From Labrenzia sp. THAF82 (GTDB taxonomy: Bacteria > Pseudomonadota > Alphaproteobacteria > Rhizobiales > Stappiaceae): a stretch of DNA of 64,000 nucleotides. Positions 27,692-37,443 of this stretch are shown here, piece by piece. The number at the start of each line of letters is the position of its first letter. The stretch's first letter is position 1. The notes under the pieces are model-generated. The model was given only the letters and a program-made list of their open reading frames with translations. It searched no databases and was not told where the DNA came from. A program made the translations under genes and the position numbers. The stretch spans positions 5,050,501 to 5,114,500 of the forward strand of contig NZ_CP045354.1 of assembly GCF_009363435.1 (NCBI RefSeq). The letters run 5' to 3'.

Positions 27692-29212
27692 TCAGCTCTG
27701 AGCCTCTGCGCTCCAGTCCTCAAGGAACTGCGCCATCTCCTCGTTGCCGCAATTGGTCAGAAACTTGGGGTGCAGGATACTGCCCGCTTCAAGCAGCAAC
27801 TTTGCGCACATGATGTGGTCGGCTTCCGGCCTTTGTGGTGCGAATTCCGATCCATGTAGCACCGTATCAAGTGCATCACCTCCATATCCGTTTGTCCTGT
27901 CCAGATCCGGTTTGAAGGACAGGAAAAACGTGGTTTCAGGAACCAGACCGTTCCAACCGGCAATATGAAGCGGCGACATTCCCATGCCGTCGATCATGTC
28001 CGGGTCAAGCCCTGCTTTCACCAGCGCCTTCGCGTGGTCAAGCCTTCCAGGCTCACCAACGAGATTGGTCAAAAGGCATCTGTCCTCGTCATTGAGGTCT
28101 TGAACACGCAGCTTGCCAGGTTCAGGCACCCCGTCTGCGCACTTGGCCAAAACTTGCTCGTTTGCCGACAGTTCGGGCGCATGATCCCGAGATTCCAGAT
28201 ATCTGGCAGCTGCGCGGTTCCCGTAGATGCGCGCAAGACCATAGGGCGTATGCCCCTTCCAAATCGCCGACGGATCAGCTCCGAACTCAAGAAGCAATTC
28301 AATCACCGCAACCGACCGTCCACGCCGAACCGCCTGATGAAGGGATGGAATGGTGTCCATCGGTTCACCGCTCGGATGATCCGGCACGGACAAATTCGGG
28401 TTGGCGCCCGCCTCCAGCAAAAGACGCACCATATCCACATTCTCTGTGTCCAGGGCGCGCGGCAAAGCATTTGTTCCGTTTGGTTTGGCACCGTGTTTCA
28501 ACAGCAACGACAGTGCCCGTGTCTGACCAAGCTCGGTGCTATGGTAGAGGCTCTCGTCATCATTCGGGTCAGCTCCACGGTCCAGGAGCCATCTTCCAAG
28601 CTCGAAATTATCGGCATGACACATCGCACCATACAGTGCCGACAGCTTGTGCTCCTGGCCGGGTTGCGCCGGATACCGATCATCGACATCCGCACCATGT
28701 GCGACCAGCAGTTCGGCGATGGACATCATGTCCCTCAATTTCTCCGGACTGCGATGGATTTCCTTTGAAAAAGCGAGATGCAACAAAGGCGAGCGAATGC
28801 CAACAATGCGGGTTGCGGCATCCGGATCGACCTCTATCGCGCTGCGCACAGACGCCAGATCGTAGAGCGCAATTTGCAGTCCAAAGTTTTCGTCTTTGAG
28901 ATCAGGGGTATCCTGGAGCAGTTTTTCGGTAATCCAATGCTGACCGAAATAGAGCGCCATTTTGAGCCGCTCAGCTTTTTCAGCCCTGCTCATCGCGGCG
29001 CTTTCCAGCACAAATTTCAACTTCGGCCAGCTGTCTTGACCCGCTTCGCAGGCGATTACGTGCAGAAAATCTGCGTGCCGAAGTGCTTTTTTCGGATCAA
29101 CGTGCGCGGCAACACGCGCACGTGCATCGGCATCACCTTTGGCATGTGCCTTTTTAAGCTGCCGTGCAGCCTTTTTGTGGCTATCGAGGGAAGACAAAGG
29201 TCCATTGGACAT
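27692..29212 (-). CDS. Ankyrin-repeat protein
   Basis: The 506-residue protein starts at ATG 29212 (MSNGPLSSLDSHKKAARQLK) with AGGAG upstream. The first 75 residues are basic and helical and contain the ALRHADFLHVIACEAGQDSW segment, seen ahead of ankyrin repeats in related proteins. Repeats follow from about residue 110 to the end, among them IAELLVAHGADVDDRY, LGRWLLDRGADPNDDE, ALSLLLKHGAKPNGTN, VRLLLEAGANPNL, IELLLEFGADPSAI and SPLHIAGWNG. There is no signal peptide or span, so a cytoplasmic protein-interaction role is likely. The longer reading to 29371 has no support. It is alone in its unit. Confidence 0.8.
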   Translation of the reverse strand: MSNGPLSSLDSHKKAARQLKKAHAKGDADARARVAAHVDPKKALRHADFLHVIACEAGQDSWPKLKFVLESAAMSRAEKAERLKMALYFGQHWITEKLLQDTPDLKDENFGLQIALYDLASVRSAIEVDPDAATRIVGIRSPLLHLAFSKEIHRSPEKLRDMMSIAELLVAHGADVDDRYPAQPGQEHKLSALYGAMCHADNFELGRWLLDRGADPNDDESLYHSTELGQTRALSLLLKHGAKPNGTNALPRALDTENVDMVRLLLEAGANPNLSVPDHPSGEPMDTIPSLHQAVRRGRSVAVIELLLEFGADPSAIWKGHTPYGLARIYGNRAAARYLESRDHAPELSANEQVLAKCADGVPEPGKLRVQDLNDEDRCLLTNLVGEPGRLDHAKALVKAGLDPDMIDGMGMSPLHIAGWNGLVPETTFFLSFKPDLDRTNGYGGDALDTVLHGSEFAPQRPEADHIMCAKLLLEAGSILHPKFLTNCGNEEMAQFLEDWSAEAQS

Positions 29213-29400
29213 GGCTTTTCTCCTGGTTCGGGCCCGGGCGATCCGCTGTTTTCGGGCGCAGGTGAAAAACCGGCATATGTCGTCAATGGTCAGGGTGCTT
29301 GCGCTTTCCGCGGATCCGGTCGCCGCCCTCGTCGGCTCCGAAAAATTGCCCGAACGGACCCAAAAAAGCAAGCCCGTTCGAACTAGTGTTCAAGCCTGGC

Positions 29401-30264
29401 TTACTCAGCAATCGGCCCCAGTTCGCATGGCGCTTCGCTATCATCTGGAACAAAGAAATCCGGAGCCAGCGCGAGGCTCGGGTCAACGCGGTAGCGGTCG
29501 AAGTCGGATACGCCACGACTTGCAAGGAAGGTATCGTCGATCAGGAACTCGCCCGTAAAGTCTCGCGATGGAGAGGTGAAAACCTCATAAGCAGCGTCGG
29601 CGAGAATATCTGGTGTTCGGCTTTGCTGCATCATCTTGTCGCCGCCGATTATGTTCTTGATTGCAGCAGTCGCAATTGTTGTGCGCGGCCACAACGCATT
29701 GACGGCGATGCCTTTGGACCGGAGTTCTCCCGACAAGCCGAGCACAACAAGACTCATGCCATATTTGGCAATCGCATAAGGCGTGAAGGGAGCAAACCAC
29801 TTTTCCTTCATGTCGAGGGGTGGAGACAACATGAGAATATGCGGATTGTCGGCCTGTCTGAGGTGTTCAATCGCATGCTTGCAGCAAGCCATCGTGCCAC
29901 GCGTGTTGATCTGATGCATCAGATCGAACCGCTTCATGTCCGTTTGCTGAAGAGGTGTCAGCTGTATGGCACTGGCATTGTTGACCAGTATGTCGAGCCC
30001 GCCGAAATGATCAGCCGTTTTGTCGATTGCGGCCTTGACCGCCTCATCGTCGCGCACATCAAGGACGATTGGCAGCGCTTTGCCACCGGCAGCCTCAATT
30101 TCTTCTGCAGCTGAGAATATCGTGCCTTCCAGCTTCGGGTGAGGTTCCGCAGTTTTGGCGGCGACCGCAATGTTCGCGCCATCACGGGCGGCCCTCAATG
30201 CGATGGCCTTTCCAATGCCACGAGAAGCGCCGGTGATAAAAAGTGTCTTTCCCTTCAGGGACAT
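29401..30264 (-). CDS. Short-chain dehydrogenase/reductase (HSDL2-like)
   Basis: The 287-residue SDR has the cofactor motif TGASRGIGKAIA, the NNAS segment and the catalytic YAIAK (Tyr-x3-Lys), with Ser in MLSPPLD. The WFAPFTPYAIAKYGM block and the Arg-containing LWPRTTIATAA after the active site are typical of the HSDL2-like branch linked to fatty-acid metabolism. The start is ATG 30264 with GGAGG upstream; the GTG at 30279 lies within that site and is rejected. It is the last gene of an operon with an acyl-CoA dehydrogenase and an enoyl-CoA hydratase, so a lipid-derived substrate is likely. Confidence 0.87.
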   Translation of the reverse strand: MSLKGKTLFITGASRGIGKAIALRAARDGANIAVAAKTAEPHPKLEGTIFSAAEEIEAAGGKALPIVLDVRDDEAVKAAIDKTADHFGGLDILVNNASAIQLTPLQQTDMKRFDLMHQINTRGTMACCKHAIEHLRQADNPHILMLSPPLDMKEKWFAPFTPYAIAKYGMSLVVLGLSGELRSKGIAVNALWPRTTIATAAIKNIIGGDKMMQQSRTPDILADAAYEVFTSPSRDFTGEFLIDDTFLASRGVSDFDRYRVDPSLALAPDFFVPDDSEAPCELGPIAE

Positions 30265-30331
30265 GAAGACCTCCTCCACAGTGTGTCAGCCAAAATTCGC
30301 CACGACATCCAATTGGTGCCAGGACGTTCGA

Positions 30332-31075
30332 TCAGGCCTTCTTTTTCATCATGAATGCCTGAAAGGCAGCAATCGTTTCCGGTGCGGTCAATCGGGCTGC
30401 AAAAATCTGAATCTCTTCTTCCACCCGGTCGGACAGTTGATCAACATTCCCGCGCAGCAGCTTGCGGGACAAAGCCATGGCTTCCGGTGGTTTTGAGGCA
30501 ATGTCCAAAGCACAGGAGAGAGCAACCGCGTCGACATCTTCAGGGACAACCTGATTGACCAGCCCGGTTTGTGCCGCCTTTTCAGCTGAAAATGCGTTGC
30601 CCAGACAGAGCAATTCAAATGCCCGCGCATGCCCCATTAATTGCGGCCCCAGGAGACTGGAACCGGCCTCGGGCACCAGGCCCAGATCGACGAAGGGTGA
30701 ACGGATCAGCGCACGCGGACTTGCAAACACCATATCGCAATGCATCAGCAGTGTCGTGCCGACGCCAATGGCAATGCCGTCAACCGATGCAACAATAGGC
30801 TTCTGATTTCGAACCAAAGCTCGCAGAAATCGGACGACCGGTGTGTCTGAAATGGCGACCTTGCCCGCATATTGCAGGAAATCGCCGATATCGTTTCCGG
30901 CGGTGAACACCTCGGGCTGGCCGCAGATCAGGTGACAGCGCACATCCGTATTGCTGTTGCCCTGCTCCAAAGCTTCGGCAAGATCGTTGTACATCTGCCC
31001 TGTCAGGGCGTTCTTTTTCTCCGGCCTGTTCAGACGCAATGTCTGAACGCCGTTCTCAAGTGTTTTCAGGATCAC
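30332..31075 (-). CDS. Enoyl-CoA hydratase/isomerase family protein
   Basis: The 247-residue crotonase-fold protein has the oxyanion segments VFTAGNDIGDFLQY and IVASVDGIAIGVGTTLLMHC, and RSPFVDLGLVPEAGSS with a Glu placed like one of the two catalytic acids. It hydrates or isomerises enoyl-CoA thioesters. The start is GTG 31075, with GGAG at suitable spacing and 23 bases after the acyl-CoA dehydrogenase stop. The longer frame reaching 31273 runs into that neighbour and is not used. Together with its neighbours it forms part of a beta-oxidation-like unit. Confidence 0.88.
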   Translation of the reverse strand: MILKTLENGVQTLRLNRPEKKNALTGQMYNDLAEALEQGNSNTDVRCHLICGQPEVFTAGNDIGDFLQYAGKVAISDTPVVRFLRALVRNQKPIVASVDGIAIGVGTTLLMHCDMVFASPRALIRSPFVDLGLVPEAGSSLLGPQLMGHARAFELLCLGNAFSAEKAAQTGLVNQVVPEDVDAVALSCALDIASKPPEAMALSRKLLRGNVDQLSDRVEEEIQIFAARLTAPETIAAFQAFMMKKKA

Positions 31076-31098
31076 CCCAAATTCTCCAATCGGCGCTT

Positions 31099-32880
31099 TC
31101 AGGAGGCCAAGGCTTCTGCGTCGAAGGCCGTGATCGCCTCGGCTGACAGCAGAATGTCGGATCTCAGACCCGCGGTTTCGCCCAACAGCGTTTCGCAGTA
31201 GCTTCGTGCCAGAAGCGTGCGTTCCGCCATTCTGGCAGCAGGTTCTTCTGAAGAGCGCAGAGCGCCTTTGCAAAGCAATGCGCCACCAAGTGCCAGCCCT
31301 GCGATGCGCAGGTAAGGCGTTGCACCGGAGAGCGCATCGGCAACCCTGCCTTCCGACAATGCGGCAAGCATGTAGTCTGTTGCCTCTTCCAGATCCTTGA
31401 TGCCGGCGACAAGACGTTCCGACGCGGCTCCGAATTCAGGACGATTGGATGCAGCAACTTCGCTGGCGATCCCGTTGAGCTCGTCGATAAATCCCTTGAT
31501 GTGCTCTCCACCGGCGAGAGGCAGCTTTCGCAGAACAAGATCGATGGATTGGATCCCGTTCGTCCCTTCGTAAATCGGTGCGATGCGAGCATCACGAAGA
31601 TGCTGTGCTGCACCGGTCTCTTCAATGAAGCCCATACCGCCATGGATCTGCACCCCGAGGGATGCGACCTCAACACCGAAATCCGTCGACAGTGCTTTTG
31701 CAATTGGCGTCAGCAGACTGGCACGATCGTTCCAGAATGCCTGTTCAACCTCGTTGTCCACGACGTTGGACATGTCGATCGCATGCGCACAGGCGTAACA
31801 GACGGCGCGCGCAACCTGCGTCCGCGATTTCATGCCAAGCAACATGCGCTTGATGTCCGGATGACGCGCGATCGGGCTCATGCCTTTGCTATTGTCTCCA
31901 GGTGCCTTGCCCTGCCGCCGATCGACGGCGTAACCCAGGGCGTGCTGATAGGCACGTTCTGCAACACCCAGTCCCTGGATCCCAACAGCCAGGCGTGCAT
32001 TGTTCATCATGGTGAACATACAGGCCAGACCCCGGTTTTCTTCGCCGATCAGCCATCCCCTGGCACCACCTTCATCGCCATAGACCATGGTGCAGGTGGG
32101 TGAACCGTGAATGCCCATCTTGTGCTCAACGCCCGCGACCTTGACGTCGTTTCGCTCACCCAGCGAACCATCATCATTGACCAGGAACTTTGGAACCAGA
32201 AACAGCGAGATACCCCTGGTACCCGCGGGAGCGTCCGGCAAACGTGCCAGCACCATATGAATGATGTTTTCGGTCAGGTCATGGTCGCCGTAGGTAATGA
32301 AGATTTTTTGCCCAAAGACGCGATAGCTGCCGTCGTCGGCACGTTCTGCCTTGGCCTTGAGTGCGTTTAGATCCGATCCTGCCTGAGGCTCCGTCAGGTT
32401 CATCGTGCCCATCCACTCGCCAGAAACCAGCTTCTCAAGATACTTGGCTTTCAACTCATCGGACGCATGCTTTTCCATCGCTTCAACAGCGCCGATAGTA
32501 AGCGTCGGACCTATGGCGAATGCCATTGAGCCGGAGTTCCACATCTCCATCGCCGCTGCCGAAAGCATCTGGGGCAATCCCTGTCCGCCATGCTCCGGTG
32601 CTGCCGTCAAGCCGTTCCAACCACCTTCGATCCATGCATGATACGCCTCGCGCCAGCCAGGAGGTGTCGATACGTTTCCGTCCACCAAAGGTGTGCCATG
32701 CTTATCTGCAACGGAGTTGAGTGGCGCAATTTCCTCGGATGCAAACCGCCCGGCCTCATTCAGGATCGCATCAACCAGGTCGTCCCCCAACTCAGCGTGA
32801 TGCGGATTGTCCTGCAGATCCTCCAGGCCGCAGACACGCTTCAAGGTGAAAGCAATTTCCTCGACTGGTGCGCGATACAT
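31099..32880 (-). CDS. Acyl-CoA dehydrogenase (long C-terminally extended type)
   Basis: The 593-residue flavoprotein starts MYRAPVEEIAFTLKRV and has the acyl-CoA dehydrogenase blocks MGTMNLTEPQAGSDL (substrate/FAD loop), VEHKMGIHGSPTC and the catalytic Glu in APIYEGTNGIQSIDL. The 600-residue form with an extra C-terminal helical domain matches the type often annotated as AcdB/DmdC-like in alphaproteobacteria. DmdC acts on methylmercaptopropionyl-CoA, others on fatty acyl-CoA, and the sequence alone does not decide which. The ATG has GGAGG upstream, and this is the first gene of the three-gene operon. Confidence 0.92.
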   Translation of the reverse strand: MYRAPVEEIAFTLKRVCGLEDLQDNPHHAELGDDLVDAILNEAGRFASEEIAPLNSVADKHGTPLVDGNVSTPPGWREAYHAWIEGGWNGLTAAPEHGGQGLPQMLSAAAMEMWNSGSMAFAIGPTLTIGAVEAMEKHASDELKAKYLEKLVSGEWMGTMNLTEPQAGSDLNALKAKAERADDGSYRVFGQKIFITYGDHDLTENIIHMVLARLPDAPAGTRGISLFLVPKFLVNDDGSLGERNDVKVAGVEHKMGIHGSPTCTMVYGDEGGARGWLIGEENRGLACMFTMMNNARLAVGIQGLGVAERAYQHALGYAVDRRQGKAPGDNSKGMSPIARHPDIKRMLLGMKSRTQVARAVCYACAHAIDMSNVVDNEVEQAFWNDRASLLTPIAKALSTDFGVEVASLGVQIHGGMGFIEETGAAQHLRDARIAPIYEGTNGIQSIDLVLRKLPLAGGEHIKGFIDELNGIASEVAASNRPEFGAASERLVAGIKDLEEATDYMLAALSEGRVADALSGATPYLRIAGLALGGALLCKGALRSSEEPAARMAERTLLARSYCETLLGETAGLRSDILLSAEAITAFDAEALAS

Positions 32881-33105
32881 TCAGGTCCTCCCACGAACGG
32901 CCGGTTTGCGACGTTCGTTATTGTTTTTCGCTGTTTTAAGCTTGACGCGAAGCGGGCTTCTCCGCAAAAGGCGCGTGTGTACAGCAGTTGGACAGGACAA
33001 TAGACCAGTTGACGTTAACGTCAACCCATGCCCCTGCGGCAGGTCACCGACTTTTTGTGTTAACCGTTCGCCGGCTTCTGAAATCTATGGATCATTAGGT
33101 GTTGG

Positions 33106-34107
33106 ATGCAGCGCTGGACCCTCGATACCAATTTGCCGGACTGGCAATCCGCACCGCAGGCAGACGCGGTCGCGGAAGTGTTGCTGAACGGGGACCTTGC
33201 TGCAATTCCTACGGAAACCGTCTATGGGCTTGCAGCAGATGCAACAAATGGGGTCGCCTGCGCAAAGATCTTTGAAGCCAAGGGACGACCACAATTCAAC
33301 CCGCTGATCTCTCATTTGCCGTCAACTGAAACGGCACTTGAGCACGGAGAGTTCAACGACAAGGCAATCCGCCTAGCAAGAGCTTTTTGGCCAGGCCCTT
33401 TGACACTGGTTGTCCCCCGGAGACCATCCTCGACAATCTCCGATCTGGCAACTGCCGGACTTGCGTCCGTAGCACTTCGTGTCCCGGAAGGCCCGGTCAT
33501 GCGCTTCCTCGCTGAAAAGACAGGGCGACCTCTCGCAGCACCAAGCGCAAACCGATCAGGCAGGATCAGTCCGACACGGGCAGAGGACGTCATCGCGGAT
33601 CTTGGTCCTGCACTTGGAGCCATTGTCGACACTGGCCCCTGTCCTGTGGGGATCGAATCCACGATTGTCGGCCTCGTGGACGACCAACCGCTCCTGCTTC
33701 GTCCGGGCGGCCTTGCGCGCGAGGACATCGAGGCGGTTCTCGACGAGCACCTTGAATGCACTGAAGCCAATGCGGAAGAAAATGCACCGACTGCTCCGGG
33801 AATGCTGTCGTCGCACTACGCACCAGATGCCAAGCTGATTATGAACGCGACCGAGGCCAGTCCAACAGACGCATTATTGTCATTCGGTCCGGACCCACTG
33901 CCGGGCGCAGATGGAGCCTTTTCCGAATTCAATTTGAGTCCGTCTGGCGACCTCGCCGAAGCGGCTGCAAACCTATTTCACGCTATGCGGACGCTCGATT
34001 TAAGCGGTGCGGACGTCATTCGCGCACAAATTATCCCCAACTTTGGGCTGGGTGAGGCGATCAACGACCGGTTGCGTCGCGCGGCCGCCCCGCGAGGAAC
34101 CGGCTGA
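33106..34107 (+). CDS. Threonylcarbamoyl-AMP synthase (Sua5 type)
   Basis: The 333-residue protein has the YrdC/Sua5 catalytic domain (AAIPTETVYGLAADATN, KGRPQFNPLISH, and the PSANRSG motif) and the extra C-terminal Sua5 domain after about residue 220. It makes threonylcarbamoyl-AMP for the t6A modification of tRNAs reading ANN codons. It is longer than TsaC (about 190 residues), which is why Sua5 is preferred. The ATG at 33106 is preceded by AGGTG. It is divergent from the acyl-CoA dehydrogenase, with 225 bases between. Confidence 0.93.
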   Translation: MQRWTLDTNLPDWQSAPQADAVAEVLLNGDLAAIPTETVYGLAADATNGVACAKIFEAKGRPQFNPLISHLPSTETALEHGEFNDKAIRLARAFWPGPLTLVVPRRPSSTISDLATAGLASVALRVPEGPVMRFLAEKTGRPLAAPSANRSGRISPTRAEDVIADLGPALGAIVDTGPCPVGIESTIVGLVDDQPLLLRPGGLAREDIEAVLDEHLECTEANAEENAPTAPGMLSSHYAPDAKLIMNATEASPTDALLSFGPDPLPGADGAFSEFNLSPSGDLAEAAANLFHAMRTLDLSGADVIRAQIIPNFGLGEAINDRLRRAAAPRGTG

Positions 34108-34424
34108 AGGTCTGACTTTCACATCGAAAGCTCAGCAACCTGGCGATGAAAATTTTGCCGCTTTCTTTACCACTCGTTAAAAAAGCCTTAAAAATCAGCA
34201 GCTCCCGCACGTCTGCCGAGGCGTGAAAATGTGTCTAATCAACTTAAGTTAAGTTCATGACACGGCAAGAAACGTCAGCCAGTTTTAAAGATACGCTCTC
34301 ATCATGACGTAACTTCTCTTAAGCAAACCGCCTAATAAGAACGGTCAAAATTGGGCATCCAACATACTTATCAACACCGACATGCAGAGGGATTACGGTA
34401 AAAAGCTCGCATTCCCTTACTGGA

Positions 34425-34529
34425 ATCACGTAGTTTAACAATCAGAATTGAGATGCAGCGGACCTCCCCTCGGGCATTGCGGTGCTCGCACCTTTACCAA
34501 GGCCGGCAATATTGCCGGCCTCTTTTTTT
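34425..34529 (+). ncRNA. Candidate small RNA ending in an intrinsic terminator
   Basis: Before the terminator lies a segment with a pyrimidine-rich ACCTCCCCT stretch, resembling the anti-Shine-Dalgarno loops of alphaproteobacterial small RNAs, followed by GGTGC/GCACC, which can form a small hairpin around TC. The 5' end is a guess, since I could not define a promoter. No known RNA family is recognised. Confidence 0.35.
34501..34529 (+). terminator. Intrinsic terminator
   Basis: GGCCGGCAAT and its exact complement ATTGCCGGCC form a perfect 20-base palindrome at 34501-34520, followed by TCTTTTTTT. It works in the plus direction only, as there is no T-run on the other side. Confidence 0.85.
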
Positions 34530-34648
34530 GGCGGAAAGCACCTGTAGGCCTCTGCACGTTCTGATACCTATCGTTAATTGACAGCTTCAGACGCAACAGT
34601 TCTGATGCCCGGACAACATTTAATCAAATAACGTCCGGAAACGCCCCT

Positions 34649-35578
34649 TTGTCCACGCTCATCCTGCACCACACATCTTACTTGGATCACCTTACACCGG
34701 TTGGGCACCCGGAACGACCCGACCGGATACGCGCGATCGATCGCATTCTGGAGCACGAAAAATTCCAGTCTGTTGAGCGTGATCTCGCTCCAATGGGGGC
34801 CGTTGAAGATATCGCACGTGCCCACCCGATGAGTTATGTGGATCATCTGCACCGGCTCGCTCCCAAGGAAGGCACCGCGCGTGTGGATGCTGACACGACC
34901 ATGTCGCCAGGCACCTGGGAAGCAGCAATGCGCGGCGTCGGCGGCGCGTGCCGAGCGGTGGACGAAGTGCTGACCAAAAAGGTCAACAACGCCTTCTCGG
35001 CTTCGCGCCCACCGGGACATCATGCGGAAAAAGACCGTTCGATGGGCTTTTGCTTCTTCAACAATGTTGCAGTTGCTGCTCGATATGCGCAGGACAAATA
35101 TGGCATCGACCGAGTGGCGATCATCGATTTTGACGTGCATCACGGAAACGGAACCCAGGATATTTTCTGGGATGACCCGAGTGTCATGTACTGCTCCACA
35201 CACCAGATGCCTCTCTATCCGGGCTCTGGCGCCGCATCCGAAACCGGTGAAGCAAACACAATTGTAAATGTGCCTTTGGCTCCCGGTGAAGACGGCGCGG
35301 GATTCAAGGAAGCCTTCGAGGCAATCGTACTGCCCCGGCTTGATCACTATGCGCCCGAACTGGTGATCATTTCAGCCGGCTTCGACGCACATGCACGAGA
35401 TCCTCTGGGAGGGCTCAATCTGGTTGAGGCAGACTTCGCCTGGGCCACGCGAGCGCTCATGGATGTTGCGGACAAGCACTGCGACGGCCACGTGATTTCC
35501 GTACTCGAAGGAGGGTATGATCTTGAAGGATTGGCCCGCTCAACCGCAGCCCATGTCATGACTCTGATGACCGGGTGA
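34649..35578 (+). CDS. Histone-deacetylase-family / acetylpolyamine amidohydrolase-like protein
   Basis: The 309-residue protein has the class II deacetylase motifs RPPGHHAEKDRSMGFCFFNN (paired His), DFDVHHGNGTQDIF (zinc-binding Asp and His), AGFDAHARDPLGG (zinc Asp) and the C-terminal EGGYDLEGL with a Tyr near the active site. It removes acetyl groups from a small amine such as acetylpolyamine, or from protein lysines. No ATG is in frame near the N-terminus MSTLILHHTSYLDHLTP. The start is probably TTG 34649, with GGA ten bases upstream. It precedes xseB by 140 bases. Confidence 0.87.
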   Translation: MSTLILHHTSYLDHLTPVGHPERPDRIRAIDRILEHEKFQSVERDLAPMGAVEDIARAHPMSYVDHLHRLAPKEGTARVDADTTMSPGTWEAAMRGVGGACRAVDEVLTKKVNNAFSASRPPGHHAEKDRSMGFCFFNNVAVAARYAQDKYGIDRVAIIDFDVHHGNGTQDIFWDDPSVMYCSTHQMPLYPGSGAASETGEANTIVNVPLAPGEDGAGFKEAFEAIVLPRLDHYAPELVIISAGFDAHARDPLGGLNLVEADFAWATRALMDVADKHCDGHVISVLEGGYDLEGLARSTAAHVMTLMTG

Positions 35579-35718
35579 CAGGCGTTTCAGGTCTGTGGCC
35601 TCAAAAGCACGGGGATCTTTCAAGTCATAGGTCCGCAGGGTCTTGACCTTGGCGGCCAAGCCCGCAAGTTTGCACCAAGGCGCTGCTTGGCGCTGGACGC
35701 AAACCAGGAACCGCTCTG

Positions 35719-35967
35719 ATGACCGACGCTGCAAACGACATTGCCAGCCTTTCTTTTGAAGAGGCACTCAAGCAGTTGGAGACGATCGTCAGAGAACTGG
35801 AACAGGGCAATGTACCGCTTGAGCGCAGCATAGAGATGTATGAACGCGGAGACGTTTTGCGCAAACACTGCGATACACTGCTGAAATCTGCCGAAGCCAA
35901 GGTTGAGAAAATTCAGCTCGGACAAAACGGAGAGCCGAGCGGTAGCGAGACGCTCGATCCGCAATAG
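35719..35967 (+). CDS. xseB: Exodeoxyribonuclease VII small subunit
   Basis: The 82-residue protein has the XseB core [20 protein letters not shown] followed by [20 protein letters not shown], two helices that pack with XseA to give the single-strand exonuclease. Length is typical. AGGAA lies before the ATG. The large subunit is not in the window, as is usual. In many Rhizobiales xseB lies directly before dxs; here a LuxR-type regulator sits between them. Confidence 0.93.
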   Translation: MTDAANDIASLSFEEALKQLETIVRELEQGNVPLERSIEMYERGDVLRKHCDTLLKSAEAKVEKIQLGQNGEPSGSETLDPQ

Positions 35968-36252
35968 AATTCACCCCTTGCCGTAAAGACGCTTTGCGAC
36001 ACTGGGGGTTTCAGCCTTACACGCCCTGCCGCCCGTCACACCTGCACTTTCGAAGACACTGCCTCTTCAAAGGACACTTGCAAAGTTGATCCCTTTGCTT
36101 GGTCAACGACAGATCTACGCGACGTTACGCGAGCTTCCAACAGAGCTCACAGTCAAAACAAGCGTTTTATATTGCAATGTTTATATCGAATTGATATCAA
36201 TATTTGCGACCTCAAGAGGACTCTATGTAATAATTAGTAGATCAAACACTGT

Positions 36253-37443
36253 ATGCCTGCACTTAGCAAAACAGATGAAGTGGAACTACTTTTACGCGTC
36301 CTTGAGTGCTCAACACAATCGGAGGCATGGCCCCGGATTCTTGAAGCAATCGATTCCAGCCTCGGCTGCAAGTGTTTTCTCTCCGAATTTGACGATGATG
36401 GTGACCCGCTTTCCGGGTTTGGCGGCGAAGCACCTGCGAGAGATTTCGGAGCTGTGCTTGAGCGCATTGAAACAGAGGGCGGGCGAACTGCGCTCCAGTT
36501 CCTGATCAGCGAAGCGTCCCTTTATTATCCTTATTGCAAAACTGCCCTGAACCGGCACACGCCTGGATCAAATGCAGTTTCCAGTCAGGATCAGCCAGGT
36601 GCAGCGGATCAATTGTCCGCGGCGGACGCTGTCCCCCCCTTTCAACAAGCGCCTGGATTGATCTCTCCTGTCTGGCGAGGCGACAGAACAACCATTCTCT
36701 TTGGATGCTTCTTCGTGGAACACACGCCCGAAACAGTTGATGTTGCAGTTGCCAGTGAGACATTCCGGCGGTTGACCAAAGCAATCTCACCGGCTCTTAG
36801 CCTGCATTTTCAGCTTGAAAAGGAACGCGTCGGCAATCTGATGCAGCAGGTTCTGCTTTCATCTCTGGACCGTTCCGTCATTCTCATCAGTGCTGATCGA
36901 AACATCCTTGCAGCAACACCTACCGGTTCAACCGCGTTTGCAGATATCGATGCTGCTGAGCCGAGGCGCGGCAAACTTGTCGTCAAAAACAAGTTGATCG
37001 AAGCCGCCCTTCAGGACTTGTCGGCAGAGTGCAAATCACCGCAACAAAACTCCAAGTCTCCAGGTAACGCGGATCAGACCCGATCCGTCTACGTAACCAC
37101 GGCAGACAACGTGCCTCGCAGAGTTGCGATCGAAATGGTTCCTCCGGCACTGGCGGACAGCGGCTCCACATCGACACCCTGGTTTCTTGTCAGCGTCAGC
37201 GAACCGGCGGATTTGCCGGAAGAACTCGAGCAGGTTCTGCAGGACAGATACGATCTGTCCCAGTCAGAAGCCCATTTGGCCCGAAACCTGACAATGACCG
37301 GATCAATGAACGAGACCGTGGAGCACCTGGGCATTACGCGGAACACTGCCAAAACCCATCTCAGGCGCATCTATGAAAAGACAGGCGCGCACACACAACT
37401 GCAACTCGCAAGCCTGATCTACAGGCTCGCCGGACTGTTTTAG
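36253..37443 (+). CDS. LuxR-type helix-turn-helix regulator with N-terminal sensory region
   Basis: The 396-residue protein ends with a LuxR-family DNA-binding domain of about 60 residues (YDLSQSEAHLARNLTMTGSM, then NETVEHLGITRNTAKTHLRR and IYEKTGAHTQLQLA). The first 320 residues have no motif I recognise but include two Cys-containing strands and a stretch like a PAS/GAF fold (RSVILISADRNILAATPTGS). It is cytoplasmic. The ATG at 36253 has no strong ribosome site. It stands alone between xseB and dxs, so its targets are unknown. Confidence 0.78.
   Translation: MPALSKTDEVELLLRVLECSTQSEAWPRILEAIDSSLGCKCFLSEFDDDGDPLSGFGGEAPARDFGAVLERIETEGGRTALQFLISEASLYYPYCKTALNRHTPGSNAVSSQDQPGAADQLSAADAVPPFQQAPGLISPVWRGDRTTILFGCFFVEHTPETVDVAVASETFRRLTKAISPALSLHFQLEKERVGNLMQQVLLSSLDRSVILISADRNILAATPTGSTAFADIDAAEPRRGKLVVKNKLIEAALQDLSAECKSPQQNSKSPGNADQTRSVYVTTADNVPRRVAIEMVPPALADSGSTSTPWFLVSVSEPADLPEELEQVLQDRYDLSQSEAHLARNLTMTGSMNETVEHLGITRNTAKTHLRRIYEKTGAHTQLQLASLIYRLAGLF

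Larger units (their letters stand above)
34108..34648. other. Intergenic region holding a candidate small RNA
   Basis: About 540 bases between sua5 and the deacetylase gene have no supported protein gene. A 10-base palindrome AACTTAAGTT lies at 34241-34250, and an 18-codon frame occurs at 34382-34438. The right half ends in a strong intrinsic terminator (34501-34529) that is too far from sua5 to be its simple 3' end, so a separate transcript is likely. Confidence 0.5.

Noticed and set aside
34382..34438. 18-codon frame before the candidate small RNA
   Set aside because: No ribosome site or regulatory structure linking it to a following gene; too short to support as a leader peptide.
34574..35347. 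257-codon minus-strand frame over the deacetylase gene
   Set aside because: Antisense to conserved zinc-binding motifs on the plus strand; no motif of its own.
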